Shown: positions 25,753-39,200 of the stretch, piece after piece
How the letters are laid out: every line of letters starts with the position of its first letter
Numbering within the stretch: position 1 is the first letter of the stretch
Assembly (NCBI RefSeq): GCF_000186865.1
Contig: NW_008705572.1
Location: forward strand, 269,384-333,383
Reading direction: 5' to 3'
DNA: 64,000 nt
From: Aureococcus anophagefferens
Lineage: Eukaryota; Sar; Pelagophyceae; Pelagomonadales; Pelagomonadaceae
Notes under the pieces: model-generated
Told to the model about the DNA's origin: nothing
What the model saw: the letters and a program-made list of their open reading frames with translations, nothing else
The model's database searches: none
Position numbers and translations under genes: made by a program

Positions 25753-28700
25753 CTAGTCGTGCTTCTTGTAGACGACGTCGGCCATCGAGGACCACGTCGT
25801 CGGCGCGGAGCTCGGCGACGCGATGGAGCCGGAGATCTCGACGTTGGCGAAGTAGGACGACCCGTACATGTAGGAGAAGCCGAGCGTGAGGCGGCCGACG
25901 TAGGCGTCGTCGAAGGTGTAGGACGACTTGTACTCGTCGCCCGAATCGTTGATGATCGTCTGCGTCATGGTGCCGTCGCCGTCCCAGTTGATCTTGTACG
26001 TGTTCCAGACGCCGTAGCTCGCGCTCAGGTCGTTGCTCGTGTCGAGCGTGCTGCCCGCCGAGCACGACGCGACGGAGCCGGTCTTCCAGTAGAGTGTGCT
26101 TTGCTCCGGCCACGCGACCGCGAGCGGGCCGTCGCCAAAGGGCATGACGAAGGCCATGTCGTTGTCCTCGGCGTAGAAGTCGAAGCGCACGGACCCCGCG
26201 ATCTCCGAGGAGAAGTAGTAGTCATCGGACTGGAAGCCGACGAAGTTGTCGTTCGTCGTGTCCTCGACGTAGATCGTGCTCTTGCCGTCGAAGGTGTAGT
26301 CGTACTCGACCTCCGTGCTCGAGTCCTCGCAGGCGACGAGCCACTCCTTCTCCAAGGTGGAGAGCGCGAGCCACGCGATCGTCGGCGCGGACGTCGGCAC
26401 GTCCGTGGGCCTCGGGCTGGGCCGGGGCGTCGGCCGGGGCGTCGGCGCGAAGACGGGCGCGGCCGTCGGGTCGCCGGGCAGGGGCGTCGGGTAGGGCGTC
26501 GGGAGGGGCGTCGGCGACGGCGTCGGCGCGGGCGACGGCGCCGCGATGTTGCCCGCGTACTCGACGTTGGCGATGTAGCTGGCGCCGGCGTCGTAGCCGA
26601 AGCCGAGCATCAGGGGGCCGACGTACGTGGTCGAGTCCGTGTACGAGACCTCGTACGTCGAGGAGCCCGACGTGAAGGTCCCCGTGTAGGTCCCCGCGCC
26701 GTCCCACGCGAGCTTGAGCGTGTTCCACGTCTGCCCGACCTGGGCCGCGTCGCTGTTGGTGGCCATGCTCACGCCGTACGAGCAGTCGCTGGTCGTCTCG
26801 CGCAGCATCATGTGCTGGCTGGTGAGGACCAGCAGCATGCCGTACTTGGTCGGCGTGACGAAGACGTTGGCAGATGCCTCGAGCCAGTAGTCGAACTTGA
26901 CGGACCCGGCTACGCTCGTGTCGAACCAGACCTCGTCGCTGATGAATTGAATCATGCTGTCCGCGTCGCTCGTGTCGTAGGCGTAGATCGAATCGTGGCC
27001 GTCGAAGGTGTAGTCGTAGGTGACGGTCGTGTCCGATTCGGCGCACTCCGTCGTCCACTCCGAGGACGCGAGGGTGGCCCCGATCCAGGCCATGGTCGGC
27101 GCCGAGGTCGGCTCGGCCGTCGTCGGGCTCGGCGTCGGCGACACCGTCGGGTGGTGCGACGGCCGCGGCGTCGGCACGGGCGTCGGCGACGTCGTCGGCG
27201 ACGTCGTCGGCTTGGGCGTCGGCGTCGTCGTCGGCGCGGACGAGGGCTTGGGCGTCGGCACGGGCGACGGCCGCGGCGTCGGCAGGGGCGTCGGCGACGT
27301 CGTCGGCTCCGTCGAGGGCTTGGGCGTGGGGACGGGCGTCGGCTCCGCGGACGGCCGGGGCGTGGGGACGGGCGTCGGCGACGGCGTGGGCCGCGGCGAC
27401 GGCGCGGGCGTCGGCTCCGGCGACGGCACTCCGAAGTCGCTCGGCTCGCAGTAGCAGGGGAAGTTGTAGCCCGTGCAGGGCACGTCGTTCCACAAGCCGT
27501 CCCAGCCGTAGTCGACGATGATCTCGCCGCAGTCCTCGACGCCGCCCGAGTCGCTGGGCTCGCTCGTGCCCCAGTCCGTGAAGTGGCTGTCGCAGCCCGC
27601 GTTCCACGCCCAGCTCGCCGGGTCCGTGGAGTCGGACGCGAGCGCCGTGTAGCCGAGCCACGCGCGGGCGCTGCCGTCGGCACTCAAAATTCCCATGAGC
27701 GCGTCGTCCTGGGCCTCGGACGTGACGCAGGGCATCTGCCAGCCCTCGTTCGCGCACGTGGTCCTGCACGTCTCCCAGTCCGCGCCGTCGGAGAACTTCA
27801 CGAACGTCGCGTCCTGGCAGTAGCAGTGCGAGCGCCCGGTCGTGTCGCAGCCGATGTCGTTCCACACGCCGTCGTGGTCCCCCGCGTAGATCTCGCCGCA
27901 GTCCTCGCCGTCGCCATAGTTGTTCGGCTCGTCCGTGTTCCAGTTCGTGTAGCCGTCGTTGACGCAGCCGGAGTTCCATTCCCAGGTCGACGTGTCCGAC
28001 GAGTCTTCGTCCGACGGCGACTCGTAGCCGATGAACGCGGAGCCGACGCCGTCGTCGTCGAGCGTCGCGGTGAGCAGCGCGTTCCGCGACTCCGTGCTCA
28101 CGCAGGGCATCATCATCTTGTTCTCCGTGCAGATGGTCTTGCACTCGTTCCAGGACGTCGTCGTGTCCGACATCTTGTAGAGCAGGACCGCCGTCGGCGC
28201 GGCGCTCGGCGCGGCGGACGGTTTCGGGCTCGGCGCGGCCGACGGCTTCGGCGTCGGCGCGAAGACGGGCGCCGAAGACGGGTCGCCGGGCAGGGGCGTC
28301 GGGAAGGGCGTCGGGACGGGCGTCGGCGTCGGCGTCGGCGCGGGCGACGGCAGCGGCGTCGGCGCGTCCGTCGGGAGGGGCGTCGGCACGGGCGTGGGCG
28401 CGGGCGTCGGCGTCGGCGTCGGCGCGGGCGAGGGCCTCGGCGTCGGCACGGGCGTCGGGTGATCCGTGGGCGTCGGCGTCGGCACGGCCGTGGGCGCGGG
28501 CTCCGGCAGCTTCGTCGGGTGGTCGGTGGGCCGCGGCGACGGGACCTCCGTGGGCTTGGTCGTCGGGAGCGGGTAGGGCATGTCCGTGGGCGCCGGCACG
28601 GGATGGTGCGTCGGCCGCGGTTCGGGCGCGCTCGTCGGCACCGTCGTCGGCACCGGGATGGGCGCCGACGTCGGGAAGGGGATCGGCACGCGCGTCGGGA

Positions 28701-29406
28701 TGGGCATGGGCTGGCTCGTGGGCGCCGGCTCGGGCACGCCCGACGGCAGGGGCGTCGGCGCGGGGATCGGGACGCCCGTGGGCTTGGGCTCGGGCGCGCT
28801 CGACGGCACCGGCGTGGGCGACGGGATCGGCACGCCCGTGGGCTGGCTGATCGGCACGGCGGACGGCAGGGGCGTCGGCGCGGGCACGGGCATGCCCGTC
28901 GGCTTGCTGATGGGCACGGAGGAGGGGGCCGGCGACGGCTTGGCCGTCGACGGCGCCGCGCTCGGCGTCAGGGGCAGCCACTCCGCGGCTTCGCCGTCCC
29001 CCGTGCAGACGCAGCCGCAGTAGTCGTAGCAGTCCTTGGGGTCCGCCCAGACCTCGACCTTGCAGCACGCGGTCGTGAGGTGCCCGGACTCGGATTCGCA
29101 ATTGCAGAACTCGACCTCGTCCGCCGTCAAGTCCTTGATGAAATCGGGCAACGGGGGCAGCGACGACGCCACCAGCGCCGCGGCGGGCACGCCCCCGGCC
29201 GCGGCGCGCTCCGCGAGCGCGTCGGCCGAGCCGGCGCCGCGCGAGGCGAGGGCCACGCCGCCGACGGCGAGGGCGGCGACGCCGGCGACGCCGGCGATGA
29301 GCCACGACCGCTTCGACGACGAAGACGACGGGGGCTCGACCTTCTCGGGGAGCACGCCGCCCTCCAACAGGCTTCGCTGCTCGTCCTCGGCCATCGACTT
29401 GGCCAT
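25753..29406 (-). CDS. type II membrane protein with Pro/Thr stalks and two C-type lectin domains
   Basis: About 1,217 residues from [10 protein letters not shown] (29406); the frame extends 50 codons upstream without good sequence. One TM at ~34-55 ([19 protein letters not shown]). A Cys-rich patch ~105-150 is followed by a long PxPT-type stalk (~155-400). Two C-type lectin domains at ~408-532 and ~535-655 each have the terminal WND ([16 protein letters not shown]); the first has an EPN triplet (mannose-type Ca2+ site), the second EPS. A second stalk (~658-762) and a third (~957-1002) flank two copies of a ~180-residue domain (YDYTFDG, VGxLxLGF, ANVE) that I do not recognise and that may be a lectin-like beta-sandwich. 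Inferred role: cell-surface glycan binding, e.g. recognition or adhesion. Confidence 0.88.
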   Translation of the reverse strand: MAKSMAEDEQRSLLEGGVLPEKVEPPSSSSSKRSWLIAGVAGVAALAVGGVALASRGAGSADALAERAAAGGVPAAALVASSLPPLPDFIKDLTADEVEFCNCESESGHLTTACCKVEVWADPKDCYDYCGCVCTGDGEAAEWLPLTPSAAPSTAKPSPAPSSVPISKPTGMPVPAPTPLPSAVPISQPTGVPIPSPTPVPSSAPEPKPTGVPIPAPTPLPSGVPEPAPTSQPMPIPTRVPIPFPTSAPIPVPTTVPTSAPEPRPTHHPVPAPTDMPYPLPTTKPTEVPSPRPTDHPTKLPEPAPTAVPTPTPTDHPTPVPTPRPSPAPTPTPTPAPTPVPTPLPTDAPTPLPSPAPTPTPTPVPTPFPTPLPGDPSSAPVFAPTPKPSAAPSPKPSAAPSAAPTAVLLYKMSDTTTSWNECKTICTENKMMMPCVSTESRNALLTATLDDDGVGSAFIGYESPSDEDSSDTSTWEWNSGCVNDGYTNWNTDEPNNYGDGEDCGEIYAGDHDGVWNDIGCDTTGRSHCYCQDATFVKFSDGADWETCRTTCANEGWQMPCVTSEAQDDALMGILSADGSARAWLGYTALASDSTDPASWAWNAGCDSHFTDWGTSEPSDSGGVEDCGEIIVDYGWDGLWNDVPCTGYNFPCYCEPSDFGVPSPEPTPAPSPRPTPSPTPVPTPRPSAEPTPVPTPKPSTEPTTSPTPLPTPRPSPVPTPKPSSAPTTTPTPKPTTSPTTSPTPVPTPRPSHHPTVSPTPSPTTAEPTSAPTMAWIGATLASSEWTTECAESDTTVTYDYTFDGHDSIYAYDTSDADSMIQFISDEVWFDTSVAGSVKFDYWLEASANVFVTPTKYGMLLVLTSQHMMLRETTSDCSYGVSMATNSDAAQVGQTWNTLKLAWDGAGTYTGTFTSGSSTYEVSYTDSTTYVGPLMLGFGYDAGASYIANVEYAGNIAAPSPAPTPSPTPLPTPYPTPLPGDPTAAPVFAPTPRPTPRPSPRPTDVPTSAPTIAWLALSTLEKEWLVACEDSSTEVEYDYTFDGKSTIYVEDTTNDNFVGFQSDDYYFSSEIAGSVRFDFYAEDNDMAFVMPFGDGPLAVAWPEQSTLYWKTGSVASCSAGSTLDTSNDLSASYGVWNTYKINWDGDGTMTQTIINDSGDEYKSSYTFDDAYVGRLTLGFSYMYGSSYFANVEISGSIASPSSAPTTWSSMADVVYKKHD
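28190..28960 (-). repeat. Pro/Thr-rich tandem repeat array (stalk 1)
   Basis: Dozens of 12-bp-based units encode P-x-P-T/P-x-x-A-P-T blocks. Similar shorter arrays lie at about 27,118-27,430 and 26,391-26,535 in the same gene. The period and low complexity also leave the opposite strand open for over 1,300 codons, which is a shadow and not a gene. Confidence 0.85.
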
Positions 29407-29587
29407 CGTGCGGCGACGGCAGCAGCCAAAGACAGGGACGACTCTGAATTGGGGCAGCCACCATTGATCTATAAGATTCATGAAGTTTAACGGCATGATT
29501 GAATGCTCCTTTAGCGAAGTGCTCTTTTTGCCACAGAGGCATATGCCCATGCCCATGTGCTCACCCTCTTAGAGCGCACAGCCGACG

Positions 29588-30196
29588 ATGTTCGCGCTGA
29601 GAGCCCGGGGTGCTCGCCCGCCCGTCCGAGTCCTGCGAAGCGCAAGGGCCTGGGCGGCAGCAAGATCTTCGTCGTCTGCGGTGCGGACGTATCGCTACGT
29701 CGTAGACCACACGGGAGCCGTGCACCTCGACGAGCCGGCGAGGGCGCGCACGCTGGCGACGGCCTACCGCGATCCGAAATTCCTCGACAACCTGTACCGC
29801 GGTCTCCGACGGCGGCGAGACGGACGATGGACGCAGCGCTGCGCCGGCGAGATCAACGTGCTGCGGGCCGACACCGGCGACGAGCGCGCGGACGCGAGCG
29901 TCATCGTCGTCTTCGGCGGGTTCGACGCGGACGCGGAGGAGCTCCTCTGGGGCGGGACGATGCGCCAGAGGTTCGCCCCCGACTGGCTACGCGTGAGCCG
30001 TAGCGGCGAGTTCTTCCACGCGTTGGAAAACGGCCGCTACGGCGACTACGGCCTCGTCGGGTCCGCGGTCGCGCACTCGCTGTCGTCGCGCCTTTCGGGC
30101 GGCGAGGACGGCGATTTGCGGCTGCTCTGGGACGGCGAACGGCACGTTGTGCGCCGTCTGACGTTCGGTGGCGACGACGCGGACGGGGTTCTCTAA
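29588..30196 (+). CDS. UPF0598 / DUF4505 family protein (C8orf82-like)
   Basis: 202 residues. After an Arg-rich leader likely to be a mitochondrial presequence, the protein follows the UPF0598 pattern: YRYVVDHTGAVHLDE, then DPKFLDNLYRGLRRR, GEINVLRADTG, a GG glycine pair before FAPDWLRVSRSGEFFHA, YGLVGSAVAHSLSSRL, and a closing strand WDGERHVVRRL. Family members occur in animals and protists; their function is not established. It is divergent from the lectin gene (181 bp between start codons) and ends 81 bp before the PKS stop. Confidence 0.88.
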   Translation: MFALRARGARPPVRVLRSARAWAAARSSSSAVRTYRYVVDHTGAVHLDEPARARTLATAYRDPKFLDNLYRGLRRRRDGRWTQRCAGEINVLRADTGDERADASVIVVFGGFDADAEELLWGGTMRQRFAPDWLRVSRSGEFFHALENGRYGDYGLVGSAVAHSLSSRLSGGEDGDLRLLWDGERHVVRRLTFGGDDADGVL

Positions 30197-30277
30197 TATT
30201 AAAATTTCTCAAATATCGCCATCGTGGATCTCTCCGTATGTCCGACTCTTCGCGAAACTCAAAAATAGCACAACAAC

Positions 30278-33200
30278 TTACACACAACCCAACACGAACT
30301 CCAGCACCTTCCGCCGAATCGCGCCGCGACAGAGCAGCACGTTCATGTGGTGGGAAGCACAATCGACGACGGTGACGTTCGGGACGCCCGCGGACGCCCA
30401 GGCGTAGCCGTGGGGCGCCGCGTCGCCGTCCTTGAGCATCTTGACCGCGCGGCGCTCGGACGCGCGGAAGAGCACGAGGTCCGCGTCGAGCTTCGACGTC
30501 GCCTTGTCGTAGACGCCTGGCGTCCGGAGCGTGTCGATGAAGGCCGCGGCGCCCGCGGTGAGCTCGTGGCTCACAATCTCCCGGTTCTCAACATCTCCCT
30601 TGGCCGCGTCGTAGCCGAGGAAGTGGATGCCGAGCGACGGCAGCAGCGCGAGGAACGCGTCGACGCGCTGGTCCGCGGTCATCGCCGCCCAGCCCTCCGG
30701 GAAGCGGCGGTTGCGCCCCAGCAGCAGCTCCGCGGCGGCCTCGGCGGGCGCGTAGGAGCAGTCGAGGTCGAACTGGGACGGCTCGGGCCCGTCGAGCGCG
30801 AAGACGGCCGCGGCGCGCTTGCCGAGCGGCGCGAGGCGCAGCGCGGTCTCGACGGCGAGCCAGCCGCCGACGCTCAGCCCGCCGACGAAGCAGGCCGCGT
30901 CGTCGTCCGGCACGGCGGCGGCGATGAGCGGCGCCACGTCGCGCGCCATGTCGCCGACGGCCGCGCCGTCGCGGCGGTCGACGCCGTAGACGCGCAGGTG
31001 CGGCGCGATCTCGCGGCCGAGCTGGGCGAAGATGGCGCTGTCGCCCTGGCCGCCGCTCCAGAGGAAGAGGGCGCCGCGCTGCGTCGGCCGCCGCGGCCCA
31101 AAGGCCGCGAGGAGCGACGACGCCTCGACCTCGGCCGCGCCGCCGCCGCCGCCGCCGTCGCTCTGGTCCGCGAGGAGCGCGACGATGGCGTCCGCGGCTG
31201 AATCGACGGTCGGGTAGTCGAAGAGGAAGGCCGGCGCGACGGCGACCTCGAAGGCGCGCTTGAGCGCGCGCGAGAGCTCCGTCGCGGCGATGGAGTCGAC
31301 GCCCGCGTCGTCGAAGGACGCGTCGACGCCGTCGGCGAGGTCCGCGCCCGAGAGCTCGCCGACGATGCGCCGCACCTCGGCCTTGACGCGCGCGGCGTCG
31401 AACCGCGCCTCGGCGCTCGACGCCGCGGCGGCCGGCGCGGCCCGCGCGCCGACCGCGTCCGGCGCGGCGTCCGCGCGCGCGTCGACGCCGTAGACTAGAG
31501 GCTCGACGACCTCGAGCCAGGGGTAGCTCGCGCGGCCGCGGTAGAGCGCGCGCTTCGGGGCGCGGACGGCGTCGTCCGCGGCCTCGGGCTCCGCGGCGCC
31601 GTCGCGCGCGAAGCGCGCGTGCGCGACGACGCCCGAGAACCCGAAGCTGCCGACGCCGACGACGGCGTCGCCCGCGTCGAAGCAGGGCGTCGCCGACGCC
31701 TCCGACGCGGGGACGGACAGGGCCTTCTTCGCGGCGCCGGCGAGCTGGCCGTTGAGCGTCCGCAGCGCCGCGTTCGGCGGCAGCGCGCGCGTCCTCGCCG
31801 CGCCGAGGAGCGCGGCGACGCCCGCGAAGCCCGCGGCCGGTTCCAGGTGGCCGAGGGCGGCCTTGGCGCCGTGGAGCACGACGGCGCGCGCGAGCCTCGC
31901 GGGCGCCGCCGCGTGCGCCGCGAGCGCGGCCGCCTCGACGGGGTCGCCGAGCGCCGTGCCCGTGCCGTGCGCCTCGACGTTCGTGAGGGTCAAACGGGGC
32001 GCCTGGGCGAGGGCCAGCGCCAGGAGCTCGCGCTGCGCGACGGCCGACGGCGCCGTGATCGACGCGGTCCGCCCGTCGCTCCAGAGGCTCGTCGCCGGCA
32101 GGCGCGCGTAGCCGTCCCAGGCATCGCGCCGCCGAATCAGCACCGCGACGACGCCCTCGCCGCGCGCGTAGCCGTCCGCGCGGCCGTCGAAGGCGTGGCA
32201 CCGCCCCCGCGGCGACAGCATGCCCGCGCGCTCGACGACTTCCGCGACGGACGCGTCGATCATGGCGTTGACCGCGGAGACGAGCGCGGGCTCGTGGCGA
32301 TCGGTCGTCGCGTCGCCGAGCCGCGCCAGGTGGAGGCAGACGAGCGCCGTCGAGCAGGCCGTGTCCGCCGTCAAGGCCGCGCCGCGGAGGCCGAGCGCGT
32401 GCGGCAGGCGCCCGGCGGCGACGGCCGGGTTCGCGCCGGAGACGGCGTAGGTCGACCGCGCGAGCCGCGGGCTCCGGACGATGGCGCGCGCGAAGTCGTC
32501 GGTCTGGAGCGCGACGAAGGTGCCGACGGTCCGCGCGCCGTCGCGGACGGCTTGTTTGGTGACGCCCGCGGCCTCGAGCGCCTCGTAGCCCACCTCCAGG
32601 AGCTGGCGCTGCTGCGGGTCCAGGACCGTGGCCTCGGCGGCGGCGACGCCGAAGAAGGCGCCGTCGAAGTCGACCCAGCGTTCGGTTCGAATAAACGCGC
32701 CGTACGTCGCCGCGCGCGGCAGGTCGAGGCCGTCGAGGCCCGTCGACGTCAGGGACGGGTGGACGCGGTCCATCGGGAAGCGCGCCACGCCGCATCGGCC
32801 GCCGCGCAGCGTCGCGTAGAAGCCCGGGGCGTCCGCGCCGACGTCGCCCGCGGGGAGCGTGCCGGCCAGCGACGCGGCAACGAGCGGCGGCCGCTCCGGC
32901 GCCGGCGCCGCGACCGCGCCGGCGTCGCCGTCGCGGCCGTACCCGGACGCGTCGCCCCGGAGCTCGAGGACCATGGGTATCAGCGCCCCGCGGAGGTCCG
33001 ACACCGTCGGGTACTCGAAGAGCGCGACGTCCGGGAGCTCGACGCCGAGCGCGCCGTTGAGCCGGTGCGCGAAATCCGTGAGGCCCATGCTGTCGACGCC
33101 GAGCTCCATGAAGGGCACGTCGTCGTTCGCCGGGTCGTAGGTCTCGAGGATGGCCTCGATGGTCCGCCGCAACGCCGCCTCGACGAGCGGGCCGACGTCC

Positions 33201-36200
33201 GCCCGCGGCGCCCGCTCCTCCTCGACCATCTCCTTGGCGACCTTCGTCGTCGTCGTCTCCTCCTCCTTCTCGGGCTCGGGCGCCTTCGACGGGCCGTCCC
33301 CGCGGCGAAGCTGCGCGGGCACGAAGGACAGGAAGGCCTCGGGCAGCACGCTCAGCGACGGGCGGACGTCGCCGCCGACGGCCGACGCGAGGATCCGCTC
33401 CATCGTCGCGAGGGGCGTCCACTGGGGCGCCGCGCCCACGGCCTCCTGGTGCATGCCCACGCCCTCGATGGCGAGCCACTGCAGCGCCGACGACCGCCGG
33501 CCGCCGGCGCGGCCGCCGAGCGCGTCGTCGTCCAAAGCCCCGGAGCCGTGCGCGTAGGCCGTCTGCCCCGGGCCGCCGAGGACGACCGTCGCCGACGTGA
33601 AGTGGACGACGTCGTCGGCCAGGCCCCGCAGGACCCCGAGGTTCGACGCCTTGGGCCCCGTGACCGCGTCGACCATCCACCGCTCGACCTTGCGGAGGAG
33701 CGCGTCGCGGAGCACGCCCGCGGCGTGGACGACGCCGCCGAACGTCGGCGCCGACGACGAGAAGACCGCCGACGCGGCCTCGCCGAGGCCCGCGAGGCTC
33801 CCCGACGTGTCGACGCCGGCGACGAGGTGCGCGCGCTTCCGGAGGCGGCCGACGCGCGTCGCCAGCGCGTCCCTGTCGAAGACCTTGATCCGCGGGCGCC
33901 GCGCCGCGACGACGACGTCGCACCGAAGGTCCGTCAAGAGCGCCGCGGAGACCAGGCCGAGGCCGCCCGTGCCGCCCGTGACGGCCCAGGCGCCCCGGAG
34001 CTCGCGCCGCGCGTCGGCCGTCGACGACGCCGCCTCGACCAGCGACGGCACCAAGACGCCCGAGTTCGACGTCAGGACGCAGTCCTTGGCCACCGGCGCC
34101 TCGCACAGCTCCTCGAGCTGCGCCGCGCCGCCGCCGCATCGCAGCGCGGCGCTCGAGAGCTTGAGCCGCGGCTGCTCGACGCGCGCGACCCGCAGCTGCG
34201 CGTGGAACGCGTTGAGCGACCGGTCCTTGAGCAGCACGACCGTGTGCGGCACCTTCGCCTCCGCCGCGTAGAGCGTGCCGACGGCGAGGTCGAGCACGTC
34301 GCGGGGGAAGGCCAGCACGAGCACGCCCGGCGTCCGCCCCGGCGTCGGCGCGGCCGTCCGCGCGCCCGCGCCGACCTCGGCGGCCGCGTCGTCGAAAACC
34401 AGGACGGACGCGCGGTGCGCCGCGGGCGACGCGAGGGGCCCGTCGGCCGCGAGCGCCCGCGACGCCTCCTCGCGCTGGCCCAGGCCGTCCGGGTGCGGGC
34501 TCGGCGACCGGCCGAGCCAGTCGCCGTAGGGCTCCTCGCGGCCGGGGACGCCGACGGCGCCGACGTACTTCCGCCAGTCGCCCGCGCAGTCCTCCACGAA
34601 GTCCGTCCAGGCGCAGACGTCGTTCACGGACACGTGCTGGACGCGCCGGATGATCTTCGCGAGCTGCGGCTGCACGGCCTTGTCGCCGACGAGGGCGAGG
34701 AACGTCGACGCGAAGAAGTCGAAGGACGTCGTGTCCTGCGCGTTGCCGGCCTTGGGCAGCTTCCTGAGCACGCCGTCGAACTCGGACTTGGGCCGCGTGA
34801 GGAAGTGGCAGAACGTGTTCGCGAGGAAGGACGCGAAGGGGATGTTCGACGCCGACAGGGGCGTCGCCTCCTTCCTCACGTCCAGATCGGCGCGCAGGAT
34901 GCACGCGCGCCGCTGCCCCTTGACCCAGATGCCCGTCAGGTCGCCCTCCTCGAAGACGCCCATGGTCCGATTGACGATCGACGTCTCCTTGGAGAAGCCG
35001 TAGCACAGCAAGGCCACGTCGGCGCGGACCTTCGCGAGGCCGGACGCCCGGGAGGTCTCGACGAGGACGCGCGGCGCGCTCGCGTCGTAGCCGCGGATCT
35101 CGCCGTGGACGACGCAGGCGCGGCCGAAGCGTGTCGCCGCGTAGTACTGGTCGCTTACCGCGGGCCGTTTCCGCCGGTCCGTCGTGTACGCGGGCGCCAG
35201 CTTCGCGACCGCGAGCATCTTCGAGATCTCGTCCCAGGCGTCGAACGCGCGACCCGCGTCTAGGAGCCAGACCGCGCAGCGCGGCATCACGGCGTGGCGG
35301 TGGCGGCACACGAGCGTGATCGCCTTGGCGCCGTGCTCCAGGCCGGTCCGCACGTTCTCGACGCCGTAGGCGCCGTGGCCCGCGACGACGAGGTCGCGGC
35401 CCGCCATCTCGCAGGGCCGCGCGTCGCCGCAGACGCCGTAGGAGTCGTAGCCGCCGTAGTGCGCCGGCGCCATGGGCGCCAGCGTCGGCGACCGCAGGGA
35501 TCCGCAGGCGAAGATGACGCCCTGGAAGACGGAGGACTTTCGGAGGCCCCGGCCGGGCGCGGCCTCGAGCGCCGCCGGCGACCGGTCCGTCCAGTCGACG
35601 CCGCAGTCCTTGGACGGCCAGGGCTCGTAGGCGACGCTCGTCACCTCCCGGAAGATGGACGTCTTCTTGTCGATGCCCATGCGCAGCGCGAAGCCCGCGA
35701 TGGACGCGGCGACCTCGTCCGCGGGCTGGAAGTTCGACTCGTCCGCGACGCGCGGCGACCGGTCCTCGAGGTCCAGCGTGTAGGTGAGCTTGCCCGTCTG
35801 CACCTTGGACGTCAAATTCGCCGTGGTCACCCAGACGCCGCCCAGGGACCCCTCGAGCTCGAAGAGCTCGAAGTCGACGCGGCGCCGCGTTAAAGCGCCG
35901 CCGCTGAGCACGCCGTCCAAACCGCCGCCGATGATCAGGACCGTGTCCGCGCCGTAGTCCCAGGCGTCGCCCGCCGTCGACGGCGCCCCGGGCGACCCCC
36001 AGGCGACCTCGTAGCGCCCCACGGCGCCGTCGGGAGGCGCGCGCGGCGGCGGCGCGCGCGCGCCGCGCCGCGGCCCCGCCGCGGCGCGGAGCCGGCGGCC
36101 GCGGTAGAGCGACCCCGGGGACGGCGCCGTCGCGCCGCCGCGGTGCGCCGGGAGGACGAAGGCGCCGTGCGCGATCGTGCCCCCGAAGCCGAAGGCGCTG

Positions 36201-39200
36201 ACGCGCCGCGCGGCGACCGCCGCCGCGGGCGACGGCGACGGCGCGAGGACCGCGGCCGACGGGCGGACCGCGGCGACGTGGGCGTTGAGCCGGCGGAGCT
36301 CGCCGTTGCGGCCCGCGAAGGCCGCGGCGGCGACGAGCCCCGCGGCGGCCGCCGCGGCCTCGAGGTGGCCCAGCGTCGCCTTGAGCGACGCGGCGAACAA
36401 GCCCGCGGGCAGCGCGCGCGCGGCCGCGGCGACCTCGACGGGGTCGCCGAGCGCCGTGCCCGTGCCGTGGGCCTCGAGGCGCGCGGCGGCGCCGACGCCG
36501 CCGACGCCCGCGAGGAGCGCGCGCTGCGCGGCGCCGCTGGGCGCCGTGAGCGACGCGCTCCGGCCGTCGTGGCCCGCCGCGGTGCCCGCGACGGCGAGCC
36601 CCGCCGCGACGGGCCCCGCGACGCAGGCCGCGGCGCCCTCGCCGCGCGCGTAGCCGTCGGCGCGACCGTCGAAGGCGTGGCAGCGGCCCCGGGGCGACAG
36701 CATGCCCGCGGCCGCGAGGCGCGCGGCGCCGCGCGCGGCGAGCGCGCACGCGCCGCCGGCGACCGCGTCCGGGCGGGCCCAGCCCAGGGCGACGTGCAGC
36801 GCGACGAGCGCCGACGAGCAGGCCGTGTCCAGGGACGCGCAGGCCCCCGTGAAGCCGTGCGCGTAGGAGAGGCGCCCCGCGGCGACCGCGCAGCTCGCCG
36901 CGGCGACGGCGAGCGCGCCGGCCGCGCCGCGGTCGCGCGCGGCGCGCTGGACGCCCACGGCGACGGCCGTCGCCGGCCCGAGGGTTCGCGCCGCGATGGC
37001 CGCGCCGAAGACGGCGACGACGAGCGCCTGCTGCGCGTCGAGCGCCGCCGGCGCGGCCGCGGCGACGTCCGCGCGCGCGAGGAACGCGCCGTAGCGCGCG
37101 ACGGCCGCGGCGCCGCGCGCGAGCGGGGCCGCCGCCACGCGCGAGCCCGCCGCGAAGCGCGCGAGCGCGTCGCCGCCGGCCGCGAGGCCCCGGAACGCGG
37201 CGACGACCGACCGCGCGCGCGCCGCGTCGCCGCCGCCGCGCGCCGCGGCNNNNNNNNNNNNNNNNNNNNNNNNNNNNNNNNNNNNNNNNNNNNNNNNNNN
37301 NNNNNNNNNNNNNNNNNNNNNNNNNNNNNNNNNNNNNNNNNNNNNNNNNNNNNNNNNNNNNNNNNNNNNNNNNNNNNNNNNNNNNNNNNNNNNNNNNNNN
37401 NNNNNNNNNNNNNNNNNNNNNNNNNNNNNNNNNNNNNNNNNNNNNNNNNNNNNNNNNNNNNNNNNNNNNNNNNNNNNNNNNNNNNNNNNNNNNNNNNNNN
37501 NNNNNNNNNNNNNNNNNNNNNNNNNNNNNNNNNNNNNNNNNNNNNNNNNNNNNNNNNNNNNNNNNNNNNNNNNNNNNNNNNNNNNNNNNNNNNNNNNNNN
37601 NNNNNNNNNNNNNNNNNNNNNNNNNNNNNNNNNNNNNNNNNNNNNNNNNNNNNNNNNNNNNNNNNNNNNNNNNNNNNNNNNNNNNNNNNNNNNNNNNNNN
37701 NNNNNNNNNNNNNNNNNNNNNNNNNNNNNNNNNNNNNNNNNNNNNNNNNNNNNNNNNNNNNNNNNNNNNNNNNNNNNNNNNNNNNNNNNNNNNNNNNNNN
37801 NNNNNNNNNNNNNNNNNNNNNNNNNNNNNNNNNNNNNNNNNNNNNNNNNNNNNNNNNNNNNNNNNNNNNNNNNNNNNNNNNNNNNNNNNNNNNNNNNNNN
37901 NNNNNNNNNNNNNNNNNNNNNNNNNNNNNNNNNNNNNNNNNNNNNNNNNNNNNNNNNNNNNNNNNNNNNNNNNNNNNNNNNNNNNNNNNNNNNNNNNNNN
38001 NNNNNNNNNNNNNNNNNNNNNNNNNNNNNNNNNNNNNNNNNNNNNNNNNNNNNNNNNNNNNNNNNNNNNNNNNNNNNNNNNNNNNNNNNNTCGCGGCGGC
38101 GGCCACCGGCCGCGCGCGACCGGGTCGTCGGGAGGAGAAATTGGCTGAATTGGCCGTCGGTGGAGCGGGCGGCGCGGCGGCGGGGGGCGGGCGGCGGGCG
38201 GGACGAAGGGCGCGGCGGCGAGGCACCGCGGCGGCGCGCGGCGCCGCGGGGGCGACGGCGGGCGCTCCGCGAGCGCGCGGGCGACGGCGCGGACGGCGCC
38301 GCCGCAGGCGATCTCGACCTCCGCGCCGCCGCGACCGACGGACAGCGTCGCGCGCGCGGCGGCGGCGAGGGGCCGCAGGAAGAGGACGTCCGCGAGCGCG
38401 GCGGCGCCGTCGCGGAAGAAGACGTCCACGAAGGCGACGCCGGGGAGGAGGACGGCGCGGGCGACGACGTGGTCGGCGACGGGCGGGACGTCGGCGCGCG
38501 CGTCGCCGCCGCCGCCGCGCCGGAGCGGCGCGGCGCGGCGCGTCCGGAGCGCGGAGGCAACCAGCGCGACGGCGCCGTGGTCCGCGGAGGCAACCAGCGC
38601 GACGGCACCTTCGTCCGGGCGCCCCGGGAGGAAGGCGCCGTGGGCGATGGTGCCGCTGAAGCCGAAGGAGCTCGCGCAGGCGGCGCCGCGCGCGGCGGGC
38701 GCCGCGTCCGCGGGCGCGGCGACGGGCGACCGCCGCAGGAAGTGGGGCAGGTGGCCGTTGACGCTGCGCAGGGCCGCGTTGGCCGCGGCGTGGCGGCGCG
38801 GCACGACGGCGGCGACGGCCGCGGCGCCCGCGGCGGCCTCGAGGTGGCCCGCGGCCGCCTTGAGCGCGGCCGCGTCGACCGCGCGCGGCGCTTTCGCGGC
38901 CGCGGCGGCCGCGCCGACCTCGACGGGGTCGCCCAACGCCGTGCCCGTGCCGTGGGCCTCGAGGCCATCGCGGGCGGGCCGGCGCACCGCGAAGGCCGCC
39001 GCGAGGAGCGCGCGCTGGGACGACCCGTTCGGCGCAGTGAGCGCCGCGGACCGGCCGCCGTGGCGCGCGGCCGCGGTCGCGAGCGCCGCGCCCGCCGAGG
39101 CGCCGAGGCCCAGCCCGAAGACGCCCTCGCCGCGGGCGTAGCCGTCGGCGCGGGCGTCGAAGGTGTGGCAGCGGCCCCGGGGCGAGAGCATGCCCGCGGC

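Noticed and set aside
25435..29490. 1,351-residue plus-strand ORF
   Set aside because: Antisense shadow of the Pro/Thr-rich lectin gene; composed of Arg/Gly/His repeats mirroring the 12-bp period.
38550..38620. Short direct repeat (ggaggcaaccagcgcgacggc twice) as a mobile-element duplication
   Set aside because: It is a small in-frame tandem duplication (GAVALVAS) in the KS2-DH linker with no element between the copies.
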